Shown here piece by piece: positions 1 through 7,787 of a stretch of DNA of 14,124 bases. The stretch covers positions 1-14,124 of the forward strand of contig JAUYFR010000079.1 in the NCBI GenBank assembly GCA_030690855.1, in the 5' to 3' direction. The DNA comes from Gallionellaceae bacterium. GTDB lineage: Bacteria; Pseudomonadota; Gammaproteobacteria; Burkholderiales; Gallionellaceae. Below the pieces are notes generated by a model. It saw nothing but the letters and a program-made list of their open reading frames with translations. It searched no databases and was not told the DNA's origin. A program made the position numbers and the translations under genes. How positions within the stretch are numbered: position 1 is the first letter of the stretch; every line of letters begins with the position of its first letter.

Positions 1-720
1 GCTGACGTAGTGAATCTCAACATCGGCTCGTCTAGCACCAGCAAAGGCGAAACACTGCTCGACACGGTGGACAACCTGTGTGCGATGCACGCCAATATGT
101 TTGTGGTGCGTCACTCTTCTAGCGGAGCTGCGCATCTAATCGCTAAACATGTGGCCCCAGAGATTCATGTGATCAACGCGGGCGATGGGCGTCACGCACA
201 TCCTACGCAAGCACTGCTGGACATGTTTACCATCCGCCACTACAAAAAAGAATTTCACAATTTGCGTGTTGCGATTGTGGGTGACGTGCTGCATTCACGC
301 GTGGCACGTTCGCAGATTCATGCGCTGACGACCCTAGGTGTGCCGGAGGTGCGCGTGGTTGCGCCCAAAACTTTGCTACCCACGCAGGTAGAAAAACTAG
401 GCGTGCAGGTTTATCACGACATGGAGCGCGGCTTAAAAGACGTTGATGTGGTGATGATGTTACGTTTGCAAAATGAACGTATGCAGGGCGCGCTGCTGCC
501 TTCAGCACAAGAATATTTTAAATACTATGGACTCACGCAGGAGCGGCTCGCGTTAGCGAAACCCGACGCCATCGTGTTGCATCCTGGCCCGATGAATCGC
601 GGTGTAGAGATTGATTCGAGCGTGGCAGATGGTTCGCAGTCGGTGATCTTACCGCAGGTAACCTTTGGTATCGCGGTGCGCATGGCAGTGATGAGTACGC
701 TCGCGGGAGGTAAGAAATGA
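1..720 (+). CDS. pyrB: Aspartate carbamoyltransferase catalytic chain, 3' part (N-terminus outside window)
   Basis: PyrB condenses carbamoyl phosphate and aspartate to N-carbamoyl-aspartate, the committed step of de novo pyrimidine synthesis in the cytosol. The reading frame is open from base 1, so the gene runs in from the left; an internal GTG at 10 is not its start. About 239 residues remain, and roughly 75-80 N-terminal residues, including the carbamoyl-phosphate motif STRTR, are missing. Visible landmarks are the mobile-loop motif SSSTSKGET near the left edge (its Ser and Lys reach into the neighbouring active site), the segment GDGRHAHPTQALLD, and HPGPMNRGVEI near the C-terminus. The stop overlaps the next ATG (ATGA, 717-720), which indicates translational coupling to the dihydroorotase-like partner. 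In Pseudomonas this type of enzyme assembles as a dodecamer with such a partner, and that is the expected arrangement here. Confidence 0.96.
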   Translation, partial: ADVVNLNIGSSSTSKGETLLDTVDNLCAMHANMFVVRHSSSGAAHLIAKHVAPEIHVINAGDGRHAHPTQALLDMFTIRHYKKEFHNLRVAIVGDVLHSRVARSQIHALTTLGVPEVRVVAPKTLLPTQVEKLGVQVYHDMERGLKDVDVVMMLRLQNERMQGALLPSAQEYFKYYGLTQERLALAKPDAIVLHPGPMNRGVEIDSSVADGSQSVILPQVTFGIAVRMAVMSTLAGGKK

Positions 721-1991
721 GCATTTGGATTAAGGGTGGTCGTTTAATCGACCCTAAAAATAAAATCGACGCACAGCAAGATGTGTTCATCGTCGATAAA
801 CGCATTGCTGCGATTGGTTCGGCCCCGCAGGGGTTTGTCGCATCGCAAGTGATTGATGCGAGTGGATTGATTGTGATGCCGGGGTTGGTGGATGTTGCTG
901 CTCGTTTGCGTGAACCCGGTTATGAATATCGAGCGACGTTGGAATCTGAAATGGATGCCGCGATGGCGGGCGGAGTAACCTCATTATCTTGCCCACCTGA
1001 TACCGATCCGCCGCTAGATGAGCCTGGCTTGGTCGAGATGTTGAAGCATCGCGCACGCATGCTCAACAAAGCACGCGTGTTTCCAGTGGGCGCGCTCACC
1101 TACGGATTAAAAGGCGCGGAACTCACCGAAATGGTCGAGCTAACCGAAGCAGGCTGTAAGGCTTTTAGCCAAGCAGACACGCCGCTGACCGAGACGCGAG
1201 TGTTGATGCGCGCCATGCAATATGCGGCAACGTTCGATTATAGAGTTTGGTTACGCCCGCGCGATGCGTTCCTTGCTAAAGATGGCGTCGCGCATGATGG
1301 CGAAGTGGCTACACGTTTGGGTTTGCCCGCCATTCCCGTAGTGGCAGAAACGATCGCATTAGCCACCATGTTGCAGCTCGCTAAAGAAACCGGCGTTAAA
1401 TTACATATCTGTCGTATCTCAAGCGCAGAGGGTGTAGCGATGGTGCGGGAAGCTAAACGTAGTGGTTTGCCAGTGACCTGTGATGTGTCGATGAACCATA
1501 TTCACCTCTCCGAAATGGACATCGGTTTTTTTGATTCGAACTGCCACCTTATACCGCCACTGCGCAGTCAGCGCGATAAAGCTGCGTTACGAGCAGGTGT
1601 GCTTGATGGCACGATAGACGCGGTTTGCTCTAATCACTCACCGGTTGATGAAGATGCGAAACAGCTTCCGTTTGCCGAAGCCGAAGCGGGTGCGACGGGT
1701 ATGGAATTATTGTTGCCACTGATGTTGAAATGGGCAGAACAAGAAAACGTAGCACTGCTTGATGCACTTGCTCGGGTGACGATTAATCCAGCGCAACTAC
1801 TAGGGGTAAAGACGGGACATCTGTCAGTGGGCGCGCATGCCGACGTGTGTATTTTTGATTCTAAAACGACCTGGAAAGTTGAGCCTGCCGCGCTGAAGAG
1901 TCAGGGTAAGAATACGCCGTTCAATGGTTACAACATGCAAGGGCGGGTGCGTCATACCATCGTCGAAGGCCTTGTCGCATATTCAATTTAG
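717..1991 (+). CDS. pyrC': Dihydroorotase-like non-catalytic subunit of aspartate carbamoyltransferase
   Basis: A 424-residue protein of the class I dihydroorotase/amidohydrolase family that appears catalytically dead. Active enzymes carry DxHxHLREPG; here the segment at residues 59-68 reads DVAARLREPG, so both metal-binding histidines are Ala61 and Arg63. The usual HAED is RPRD (Arg180), the usual histidine before VS is Arg233 in HICRISS, and the usual TDHAPH is SNHSPV, with the catalytic Asp now Asn306. The substrate-binding Arg65 remains. The known Pseudomonas PyrC' is likewise inactive but needed to assemble aspartate carbamoyltransferase; by analogy this is its role, and a separate active dihydroorotase should exist elsewhere in the genome. 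The ATG at 717 has a GGGAGG ribosome site at 705-710 and overlaps the pyrB stop. Automatic annotation would probably call it plain dihydroorotase. Confidence 0.92.
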   Translation: MSIWIKGGRLIDPKNKIDAQQDVFIVDKRIAAIGSAPQGFVASQVIDASGLIVMPGLVDVAARLREPGYEYRATLESEMDAAMAGGVTSLSCPPDTDPPLDEPGLVEMLKHRARMLNKARVFPVGALTYGLKGAELTEMVELTEAGCKAFSQADTPLTETRVLMRAMQYAATFDYRVWLRPRDAFLAKDGVAHDGEVATRLGLPAIPVVAETIALATMLQLAKETGVKLHICRISSAEGVAMVREAKRSGLPVTCDVSMNHIHLSEMDIGFFDSNCHLIPPLRSQRDKAALRAGVLDGTIDAVCSNHSPVDEDAKQLPFAEAEAGATGMELLLPLMLKWAEQENVALLDALARVTINPAQLLGVKTGHLSVGAHADVCIFDSKTTWKVEPAALKSQGKNTPFNGYNMQGRVRHTIVEGLVAYSI

Positions 1992-2009
1992 GTTATTCAA
2001 AGAATTTAG

Positions 2010-3218
2010 ATGGTTAAATATTCTGTAGTAAGAGAAAAATTGAATCTAGAGGTAGGTAAGTATGCCGATGATGGCATAGCTCATCTCACCCACTATTTTC
2101 AAAACCAAGAAGGTGACATATCTAACCATTACCGCGATGGTGCAACTAATTATTTAGTGCAATTATTTGACGGATCGAACTTCAAAATTGAACAGCAGCT
2201 CCAGAACTATTTGCCGTTACAGTTCGATATTCCATTTCCTCCTCCACAAACACCAGAGTTTACTTTTGTGGACCTGTTTGCGGGCATAGGCGGTTTTAGA
2301 ATTCCATTGCAAGAATTAAATGGTAAATGTGTATTCACTTCTGAATTTAACTTTCACGCGCAACGAACATACGAACTTAATTTTGGTGAAGTGCCGTTTG
2401 GTGACATCACTAGGTTGGATCTAAATACCGTCCCCAAGCATGATGTTTTAACAGCCGGATTTCCATGTCAGCCATTTAGCATTTCAGGCAAAATGAAAGG
2501 ATTTGAGGACACAAGAGGAACGTTAATTTACAACGTCTTTCAAATTATCGAAAAGTGTAATCCAAAGGTTGTTTTTCTAGAAAATGTAAAACATTTGGTT
2601 CACCACGACAACGGTAACACCTTAAAAACGATACTAAAAGATTTGTCATTGTTAGGATACCAAGTCGCATGGAAAGTATTAAACGCATCAGATTTCGGTG
2701 TTGCACAAAATCGTGAGCGCTTAATTATCATTGGACACAAAATCAAATTATTCGACTTTAGTCAGATAAAAAACCAACCCAAAAAAATCCTTAAAGAGGT
2801 TCTAGAAATTGGCGTTGATTTTGAATATCTGAATGAGTCATACACATTACTTGAGAAATATAAAACTCAACAATCTGGCCTCATTTTTATTGGCTACCGT
2901 AATAAAAGAATTCGTATCGCAGGTGTGCGCCCCGGAACAGAAAACCTATCTAGGGTTCACAAGCAACCTAACCGGATATATTCGGCTGAAGGAGTACATC
3001 CAGCACTGCCCTCACAAGAATCTTCAGGTCGGTTCTGGATATACGACAAAGGCGCGGTACGCAAACTAACCATAAACGAGTGTTATCGCATCATGGGATT
3101 CCCCGATAGCTTTGTGAAGATAAACAACACTTCCGAGTCCTATAAACAAATAGGAAACTCAGTTTGTGTTCCGATGATCAAAGCGATATCCGCTCAAATA
3201 AAGGAACAACTCTTATGA
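2010..3218 (+). CDS. Type II DNA (cytosine-5)-methyltransferase
   Basis: A 402-residue modification enzyme that transfers methyl from S-adenosylmethionine to C5 of cytosine in its target and so protects host DNA from the endonuclease that follows. The C5-methyltransferase motifs occur in order: I DLFAGIGGFR (residues 88-97), IV with the catalytic Cys153 in GFPCQPFS, VI ENV (191-193), VIII QNRERL (233-238), a target-recognition region at about 240-345, IX RKLT (351-354) and X GNSV (382-385). It appears complete. About 84 residues precede motif I, an extension with no obvious motif; it could bind DNA or regulate transcription, as in some C5 methyltransferases, but this is inference. The gene begins 18 bases after pyrC' with only a weak upstream AAAGAA, so it may use read-through or a promoter inside pyrC'. 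Its base composition is visibly AT-richer than the pyr genes, suggesting transfer. The recognition sequence cannot be read from sequence. Confidence 0.95.
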   Translation: MVKYSVVREKLNLEVGKYADDGIAHLTHYFQNQEGDISNHYRDGATNYLVQLFDGSNFKIEQQLQNYLPLQFDIPFPPPQTPEFTFVDLFAGIGGFRIPLQELNGKCVFTSEFNFHAQRTYELNFGEVPFGDITRLDLNTVPKHDVLTAGFPCQPFSISGKMKGFEDTRGTLIYNVFQIIEKCNPKVVFLENVKHLVHHDNGNTLKTILKDLSLLGYQVAWKVLNASDFGVAQNRERLIIIGHKIKLFDFSQIKNQPKKILKEVLEIGVDFEYLNESYTLLEKYKTQQSGLIFIGYRNKRIRIAGVRPGTENLSRVHKQPNRIYSAEGVHPALPSQESSGRFWIYDKGAVRKLTINECYRIMGFPDSFVKINNTSESYKQIGNSVCVPMIKAISAQIKEQLL

Positions 3219-4330
3219 CACAAACTATTTCAAAATTCTTGGCAGAACAGTACGAAGATGCAATGCAGAAAGTCGGTTCAGGTACGCAAGTCAAAAGTCA
3301 ATTAGCCGAAACTGAGCAAGCCTTGCTAAACATAATTATTCGATCTTCAGAAAGCGCGAAAGGTGTTCTAACGGTATTAATTACCAGTATTGTTTATAAA
3401 ATTTATTACCCCGAGCAAGACATTCGAAATCATCAAGATGGCATTGTGGGAGGCTATTCAGGCCGAACCTTTGACACCCGGCACATAACTCCATTTCTAA
3501 AAGCGTGTAAATTTCCCGCTATGGCAGAGAGCGGTTGGCTCACTCGCTCACTAGAGCAAAAGGTTCCCTACAATCTAGATTACACGGGTGCTATTAGTCC
3601 TGCCCCATTAAAAACAGCATTCCTTTTACTTTTAGATAACGTTGAAAATAAAGCTGCTGATTGTTCACAGTATTTAGGCTTTGTTTTGCAAAGTTTAATT
3701 ATTAAGCGTAACGAGCAACAAATAGATTTGGCTAAACCGACCGCCCTTTCTATAAACACCATCTTGAATTTATTAGAGCGGCACTTCAATGCAACATACA
3801 CGGCCGATGGCGCCTCTCGTTTGCCGGTGCTGGCGCTCTACGCAATGTATCAATGCTTATTGAATGAGACTAAACGTTTTGAAGGAAAGAAACTTCTACC
3901 TTTAGAAAGCCACACATCTGCAGATCTGCGCAGCGGAAGAATTGGCGATATTGAATTACTTGATGAAAAAGATCGGCCGTTTGAGGCTGTTGAAGTCAAA
4001 CATGGAATTCCAATTTCTTTACAGCTTGTTCAGGATGCGCATTCAAAATTTAACACCACCGCTGTAAAACGATATTACATCTTGTCCACCGCACAATATC
4101 CAACAGGACAAGAATGGGATGACATTCAAGCTGAAATTCACCGCATTAAAAATACTCACGGTTGCCAATTAATTGTTAATGGCATTATGCCTTCACTCAA
4201 ATACTATTTGCGCTTACTCGATAACCCCTTTGAATTTATTGATTCTTACGTCAATCTCTTAGAGGAGGACGCCGCATTAAAGTTTGAACACAAAGCCAAA
4301 TGGAATCTACTTATTAGTGAGATGAGATAG
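3215..4330 (+). CDS. Probable Type II restriction endonuclease (PD-(D/E)XK type)
   Basis: A 371-residue protein overlapping the methyltransferase stop by ATGA. An in-frame ATG exists at 3164, but 3215 is preferred because AAGGAAC (3201-3207) sits at ribosome-site distance and the 17 extra residues lie inside methyltransferase coding sequence. Position and coupling to a C5 methyltransferase make it the cognate nuclease, which would cut unmethylated copies of the same site. Near the C-terminal third, Asp245 in GRIGDIELL is followed 15 residues later by Glu260-Val-Lys262 in EAVEVKHG, matching the D...ExK metal-binding core of PD-(D/E)XK nucleases. A Tyr/Arg-rich segment GGYSGRTFDTRHITPFLK (79-96) looks conserved-like. 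From memory the layout faintly resembles the SacI-type group, but I cannot assign a family or a recognition site. Codons are AT-rich like the methyltransferase. There is no controller (C) protein gene. Confidence 0.82.
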   Translation: MTQTISKFLAEQYEDAMQKVGSGTQVKSQLAETEQALLNIIIRSSESAKGVLTVLITSIVYKIYYPEQDIRNHQDGIVGGYSGRTFDTRHITPFLKACKFPAMAESGWLTRSLEQKVPYNLDYTGAISPAPLKTAFLLLLDNVENKAADCSQYLGFVLQSLIIKRNEQQIDLAKPTALSINTILNLLERHFNATYTADGASRLPVLALYAMYQCLLNETKRFEGKKLLPLESHTSADLRSGRIGDIELLDEKDRPFEAVEVKHGIPISLQLVQDAHSKFNTTAVKRYYILSTAQYPTGQEWDDIQAEIHRIKNTHGCQLIVNGIMPSLKYYLRLLDNPFEFIDSYVNLLEEDAALKFEHKAKWNLLISEMR

Positions 4331-4349
4331 ATAATGTTTGTCTTATCTA
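4328..4349. repeat. AT-rich inverted repeat across the endonuclease stop codon
   Basis: TAGATAA (4328-4334) and TTATCTA (4343-4349) are perfect 7-base inverted arms around an 8-base loop, and the left arm contains the endonuclease stop codon. The stem has little GC and is not followed by a T-run, so it is at best a weak hairpin or a dyad site at the end of the restriction-modification pair. The rest of the gap to prlC (to 4418) shows no convincing promoter to me. Confidence 0.35.
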
Positions 4350-4418
4350 ATCTGTTTGAATAGCATGTTTTTTACAAATTAGTTTCCTTACTATCCTCGC
4401 CTTTATAAGCGGAACATT

Positions 4419-6458
4419 ATGAATCCATTATTAGACTTCTCTGGTCTGCCACGTTTCGCAGAAATCAAACCTGAACATGTTACCCCGGCGGTCGATGAAT
4501 TGCTCGCGCGCAATCGTGAGCTGACAAGGCAATTGTTGGCTGATAGTTCTGAGCCAACTTGGTCTAGTTTTGTACAGCCCTTTGAAAATGCGAATGAACA
4601 TTTGTCGCGTGCGTGGGGTCAAGTCGGGCATCTCAATATGGTGATGAATTCGCCAGAGTTGCGCGAAGTTTATAACGCTAACCTGCCTAAAGTGACGCAG
4701 TACTATGCTGAGTTGTCGCAAAACTTGGCACTGTTTCAAAAATACAAAGCGATTCATCAGGGCAAGGATTACGCCTCATTGAGTACGGCGCAGAAAAAAA
4801 TTCTTGAAAATGAGCTGCGCGATTTTCGTTTGGGTGGCGCTGAATTGCCTGAAGAAAAGAAAGCGCGCTTCATGTCCATCCAAGAAACGCATTCAGAAGT
4901 GACTTCAAAATTTTCAGATAATTTATTAGACGCCACTAACGCTTATATTTGCGTAATTGAAAACGAGCGTGAGCTGGCCGGCATTCCGGCTGATGAGCGA
5001 CAGGTCGCCGCCGATGCGGCGAAAGAAGCGGGCAAGCAAGGCTGGCTATTCACGCTGAAAGCGCCGTCCTACGGGCCTGTGATGCAGTACGCCGATAACC
5101 GTGCTTTACGCGAACGTATGTATCGCGCTTACACCGCACGGGCTAGCGAGCAGCTTTCGGAAGGTAGCAAAATCGACTGGGACAATACGCCACTGATGTC
5201 GCAAATTTTAGCGTTGCGTGCAGAAGAAGCGCACATGCTGGGATTTGCAAACTACGCCGAACTATCGCTAGCCAGCAAAATGGCTGATACGCCCCAGCAA
5301 GTGTCTGCGTTTTTGCTGGAGTTAGCACAGCGTGCCCGACCGTTTGCGGAGCAAGATCTGCATGAGCTGCGTGTATTTGCTGCGCAAATGGATTTAAATG
5401 ATCTGCAAGCTTGGGACATTGCCTACGTCAGTGAGAAGCTACGTCAGCAGCGCTATGCGTTTTCTGAGCAGGAAGTAAAACAATATTTCCCTGAAGACGC
5501 GGTATTGGCGGGATTGTTTGGCTTAGTCGAAAAACTGTTTGGCCTTTCTATTAAATTATCTTCGGCGCCAGTGTGGCATGAGTCAGTGCGCTTTTTTGAT
5601 ATTCACGATGCAAAGAGTGAGTTACTCGGCCAGTTTTATATTGACCTGTATGCCCGTGCGAGCAAGCGCGGCGGGGCATGGATGGACGATGCGATTGGGC
5701 GGCGCAATACAGCGAAGGGTATTCAAACGCCCGTCGCCTATTTGAATTGCAATTTCGCCTCGCCACTCGGCGGCAAGCCCGCACAGTTTACGCACGACGA
5801 AGTGATTACCTTGTTCCATGAATTTGGCCACGGCCTGCATCATTTGCTAACGCTGGTGGAAGAACTGGGCGTGTCGGGCATCAATGGCGTGGAGTGGGAT
5901 GCGGTCGAGTTACCTTCTCAATTTATGGAAAATTTTTGTTGGGAATGGGATGTGCTACAAGGCATGACGCGTCACGCCGAGAGCAAAGAAAAGCTGCCCC
6001 GCGCACTGTTCGACAAAATGATTGCGGCGAAAAATTTCCAAAGTGGATTACAGACACTTAGGCAAATAGAATTTTCATTGTTTGATTTACGTTTGCATAG
6101 TGAATACAACGCTGAAAAACAAACCGTGCAGCAGTTGTTGGATGACGTCCGGCGCGAAGTGGCGGTGCTGATTCCCCCGCCATTTAATCGTTTTCAAAAT
6201 AGTTTTTCGCACATCTTTGCGGGTGGTTATGCGGCAGGGTATTACAGCTACAAATGGGCAGAAGTTTTATCGGCTGATGCATATAGTTTGTTTGAAGAAA
6301 ATGGCGTGCTTAATCCCGCGATTGGCGCGCACTTCCGCGAGCAAATTTTGGCGGTAGGTGGTAGTCGCGGCGCGATGGATTCCTTCAGGGCCTTTCGTGG
6401 GCGCGAACCTTCGATTGATGCGCTGCTGCGTCATAACGGTTTAGTCGAGGCGCTATGA
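4419..6458 (+). CDS. prlC: Oligopeptidase A (M3 family zinc metallopeptidase)
   Basis: A 679-residue cytosolic peptidase close to the length of E. coli oligopeptidase A (PrlC/OpdA), which degrades short peptides including cleaved signal peptides. The zinc-binding HEFGH lies at residues 467-471, and the downstream WDAVELPSQFMENF segment supplies the likely third zinc ligand, Glu497. No signal peptide or membrane segment is visible at MNPLLDFSGLPRF. The ATG at 4419 is preceded by AGCGGA at suitable spacing. The next gene's ATG overlaps the stop (ATGA, 6455-6458), so the peptidase heads a three-gene run with the DUF4124-glutaredoxin gene and xth. Composition returns to the GC level of the pyr genes, which places the right edge of the foreign DNA within the 88-base gap upstream. 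Confidence 0.97.
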   Translation: MNPLLDFSGLPRFAEIKPEHVTPAVDELLARNRELTRQLLADSSEPTWSSFVQPFENANEHLSRAWGQVGHLNMVMNSPELREVYNANLPKVTQYYAELSQNLALFQKYKAIHQGKDYASLSTAQKKILENELRDFRLGGAELPEEKKARFMSIQETHSEVTSKFSDNLLDATNAYICVIENERELAGIPADERQVAADAAKEAGKQGWLFTLKAPSYGPVMQYADNRALRERMYRAYTARASEQLSEGSKIDWDNTPLMSQILALRAEEAHMLGFANYAELSLASKMADTPQQVSAFLLELAQRARPFAEQDLHELRVFAAQMDLNDLQAWDIAYVSEKLRQQRYAFSEQEVKQYFPEDAVLAGLFGLVEKLFGLSIKLSSAPVWHESVRFFDIHDAKSELLGQFYIDLYARASKRGGAWMDDAIGRRNTAKGIQTPVAYLNCNFASPLGGKPAQFTHDEVITLFHEFGHGLHHLLTLVEELGVSGINGVEWDAVELPSQFMENFCWEWDVLQGMTRHAESKEKLPRALFDKMIAAKNFQSGLQTLRQIEFSLFDLRLHSEYNAEKQTVQQLLDDVRREVAVLIPPPFNRFQNSFSHIFAGGYAAGYYSYKWAEVLSADAYSLFEENGVLNPAIGAHFREQILAVGGSRGAMDSFRAFRGREPSIDALLRHNGLVEAL

Positions 6459-6973
6459 ATAAATATTTATGGTTAGCCATGTTTGTGTTGGCGGCCAATG
6501 TGCAGGCCGAGACTTACTATCGTTCCATCGATAAAAATGGCAAAGTGCATTACGGTGAAAAGCCGGTAGAAGGGGCGGATGATGTGGCGGCATTGCAGGC
6601 CCGTGCAGCGCCGAATATCGACGAAACATTACCGTTTGAAACACGGCGCGCAAAAGAAAAATACCCGGTGACACTTTACCTCGCGGATGAATGCGCCGAG
6701 GGTTGTAAACAGGCACGCGAGTATCTGCTTAAACGTGGCATTCCGTTTACCGAAAAAAAGTTGGTCACGGTTGATGATGTTGAAGCATTTAAAAAAGAAA
6801 CGGCAAGCGACAGGTTGCCCGTTATAAAAATTGGCAAAACTTTATTAAAAGGTTTTTTGCAAAGCCAATGGGCTGGCGAGTTGGATAGCGCGGGCTATCC
6901 GCAAAACGCGTCTTACGGTTTTCGCGCAGTTGTTAAGCCTGCGCCCGCCATGAAAAGCAATAATACTCAATGA
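6455..6973 (+). CDS. Secreted DUF4124 protein with glutaredoxin-like domain
   Basis: A 172-residue protein with three parts. Residues 1-18 form a signal peptide with likely cleavage after NVQA. A short DUF4124 domain follows (YYRSIDKNGKVHYGEKP, about 21-37). A glutaredoxin/thioredoxin-like domain occupies about 70-150. The latter shows the beta strand YPVTLYL, a CAEGC (Cys80, Cys84) where glutaredoxins carry CxxC, and RLPVIKIG with the expected cis-Pro122. After export it would act in the periplasm, perhaps as a thiol-disulfide protein, although the CxxxC spacing makes classical redox activity uncertain. It overlaps prlC upstream and xth downstream, each by ATGA, with GAGG at 6447-6450 as ribosome site. 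The functional link to a cytosolic peptidase and a DNA repair nuclease is unclear. Domain assignment is solid; function is inferred only from the fold. Confidence 0.88.
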   Translation: MNKYLWLAMFVLAANVQAETYYRSIDKNGKVHYGEKPVEGADDVAALQARAAPNIDETLPFETRRAKEKYPVTLYLADECAEGCKQAREYLLKRGIPFTEKKLVTVDDVEAFKKETASDRLPVIKIGKTLLKGFLQSQWAGELDSAGYPQNASYGFRAVVKPAPAMKSNNTQ

Positions 6974-7731
6974 AATCAGCAACTTGGAATGTAAATTCGC
7001 TCAAGGTGCGCTTGCCGCATTTATTGGATTGGCTGGCGGCCAATCCAGTCGACGTGGTATGCCTGCAAGAAACCAAACAGCAGGATGCCGATTTTCCTCA
7101 AGCGGCTTTGCAAGAGGCAGGTTACTACAGCGTTTTTAGCGGGCAGAAAACATACAACGGGGTCGCCATCTTAAGTCGCGCCCCGATCTCCGATGTGCAA
7201 TACGGCATCCCTAATTTTGAAGATGAACAAAAGCGCGTGATCGCTGCCACGATAAGCGGCGTGCGCGTGGTGTGTGTTTATATTCCCAATGGGCAGGAAG
7301 TGGGTTCAGATAAATATCACTACAAACTTAAATGGCTGGCGGCGTTACATGGCTGGCTGGCCGACGAACTTAAGAAGTATCCGGCATTGGCGTTGTTGGG
7401 CGATTATAACATCGCACCGGAGGATTGCGATTTATACGACCCAGTTGGCTGGGCCGGAAAAATATTGGTAAGTGAGCCTGAGCGTGATGCGTTCAAAGGA
7501 CTGTTGCGGCTAGGGTTACGCGACTCCTTCCGTTTGTTTGAGCAACCTGAAAAATCTTATTCTTGGTGGGATTACCGCATGATGGGATTTCGCCGCAACA
7601 TGGGGTTGCGCATCGACCATATTTTAATCAGCGAAAAATTGCAGTGCACGTCCTGTGTGATCGACAAAGCGCCACGCAAATTAGAGCGACCTTCCGATCA
7701 CACACCAGTCATCGCTGATATTCATATTTGA
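6970..7731 (+). CDS. xth: Exodeoxyribonuclease III (AP endonuclease)
   Basis: A 253-residue member of the exonuclease/endonuclease/phosphatase superfamily that cleaves DNA at abasic sites and degrades 3' ends during base-excision repair. All expected catalytic elements are visible: Asn7 in TWNVNS, Glu34 in LQETK, the Tyr in VYIPNG, the GDYNIAPED segment bearing the catalytic Asp and Asn, RIDHIL near the C-terminus and the terminal SDHTPV histidine. Length is near the usual 250-270, so it appears intact. The ATG overlaps the stop of the preceding gene (ATGA), and no strong ribosome site of its own is visible, consistent with translational coupling. It is the last gene of the prlC run and converges with the minus-strand TraF-like gene 56 bases away. 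XthA and ExoA subtypes cannot be separated here by eye. Confidence 0.96.
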   Translation: MKSATWNVNSLKVRLPHLLDWLAANPVDVVCLQETKQQDADFPQAALQEAGYYSVFSGQKTYNGVAILSRAPISDVQYGIPNFEDEQKRVIAATISGVRVVCVYIPNGQEVGSDKYHYKLKWLAALHGWLADELKKYPALALLGDYNIAPEDCDLYDPVGWAGKILVSEPERDAFKGLLRLGLRDSFRLFEQPEKSYSWWDYRMMGFRRNMGLRIDHILISEKLQCTSCVIDKAPRKLERPSDHTPVIADIHI

Positions 7732-7738
7732 TCATCGT

Positions 7739-7769
7739 AAAAAAGCCCCGCCGTTTTCACAGCGGGGCT
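7739..7769 (-). terminator. Intrinsic terminator of the TraF-like gene
   Basis: AGCCCCGC (7744-7751) and GCGGGGCT (7762-7769) form a perfect 8-base stem with a 10-base loop. A run of six A at 7739-7744 becomes a T-tract on the minus strand, so it terminates the minus-strand gene ending at 7788. There is no T-run on the plus side, so it should be a poor terminator for the converging xth. Confidence 0.9.
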
Positions 7770-7787
7770 GATCTGGAGTTGATGCAA

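Noticed and set aside
2833..3069. 78-residue plus-strand open frame inside the methyltransferase
   Set aside because: It is out of frame within the target-recognition region of an intact gene and has no family features.
3164..3214. Upstream ATG giving a 17-residue longer endonuclease
   Set aside because: The extra part lies inside methyltransferase coding sequence, while the ATG at 3215 has an AAGGA ribosome site and the usual ATGA overlap.
4350..4418. Promoter for prlC using the TATAAG at 4404-4409
   Set aside because: It lies only nine bases upstream of the start codon and lacks a matching -35, so it is not a usable call.
7739..7769. Bidirectional terminator also serving xth
   Set aside because: The plus-strand side of the stem is followed by GATCTGG, without a T-run.
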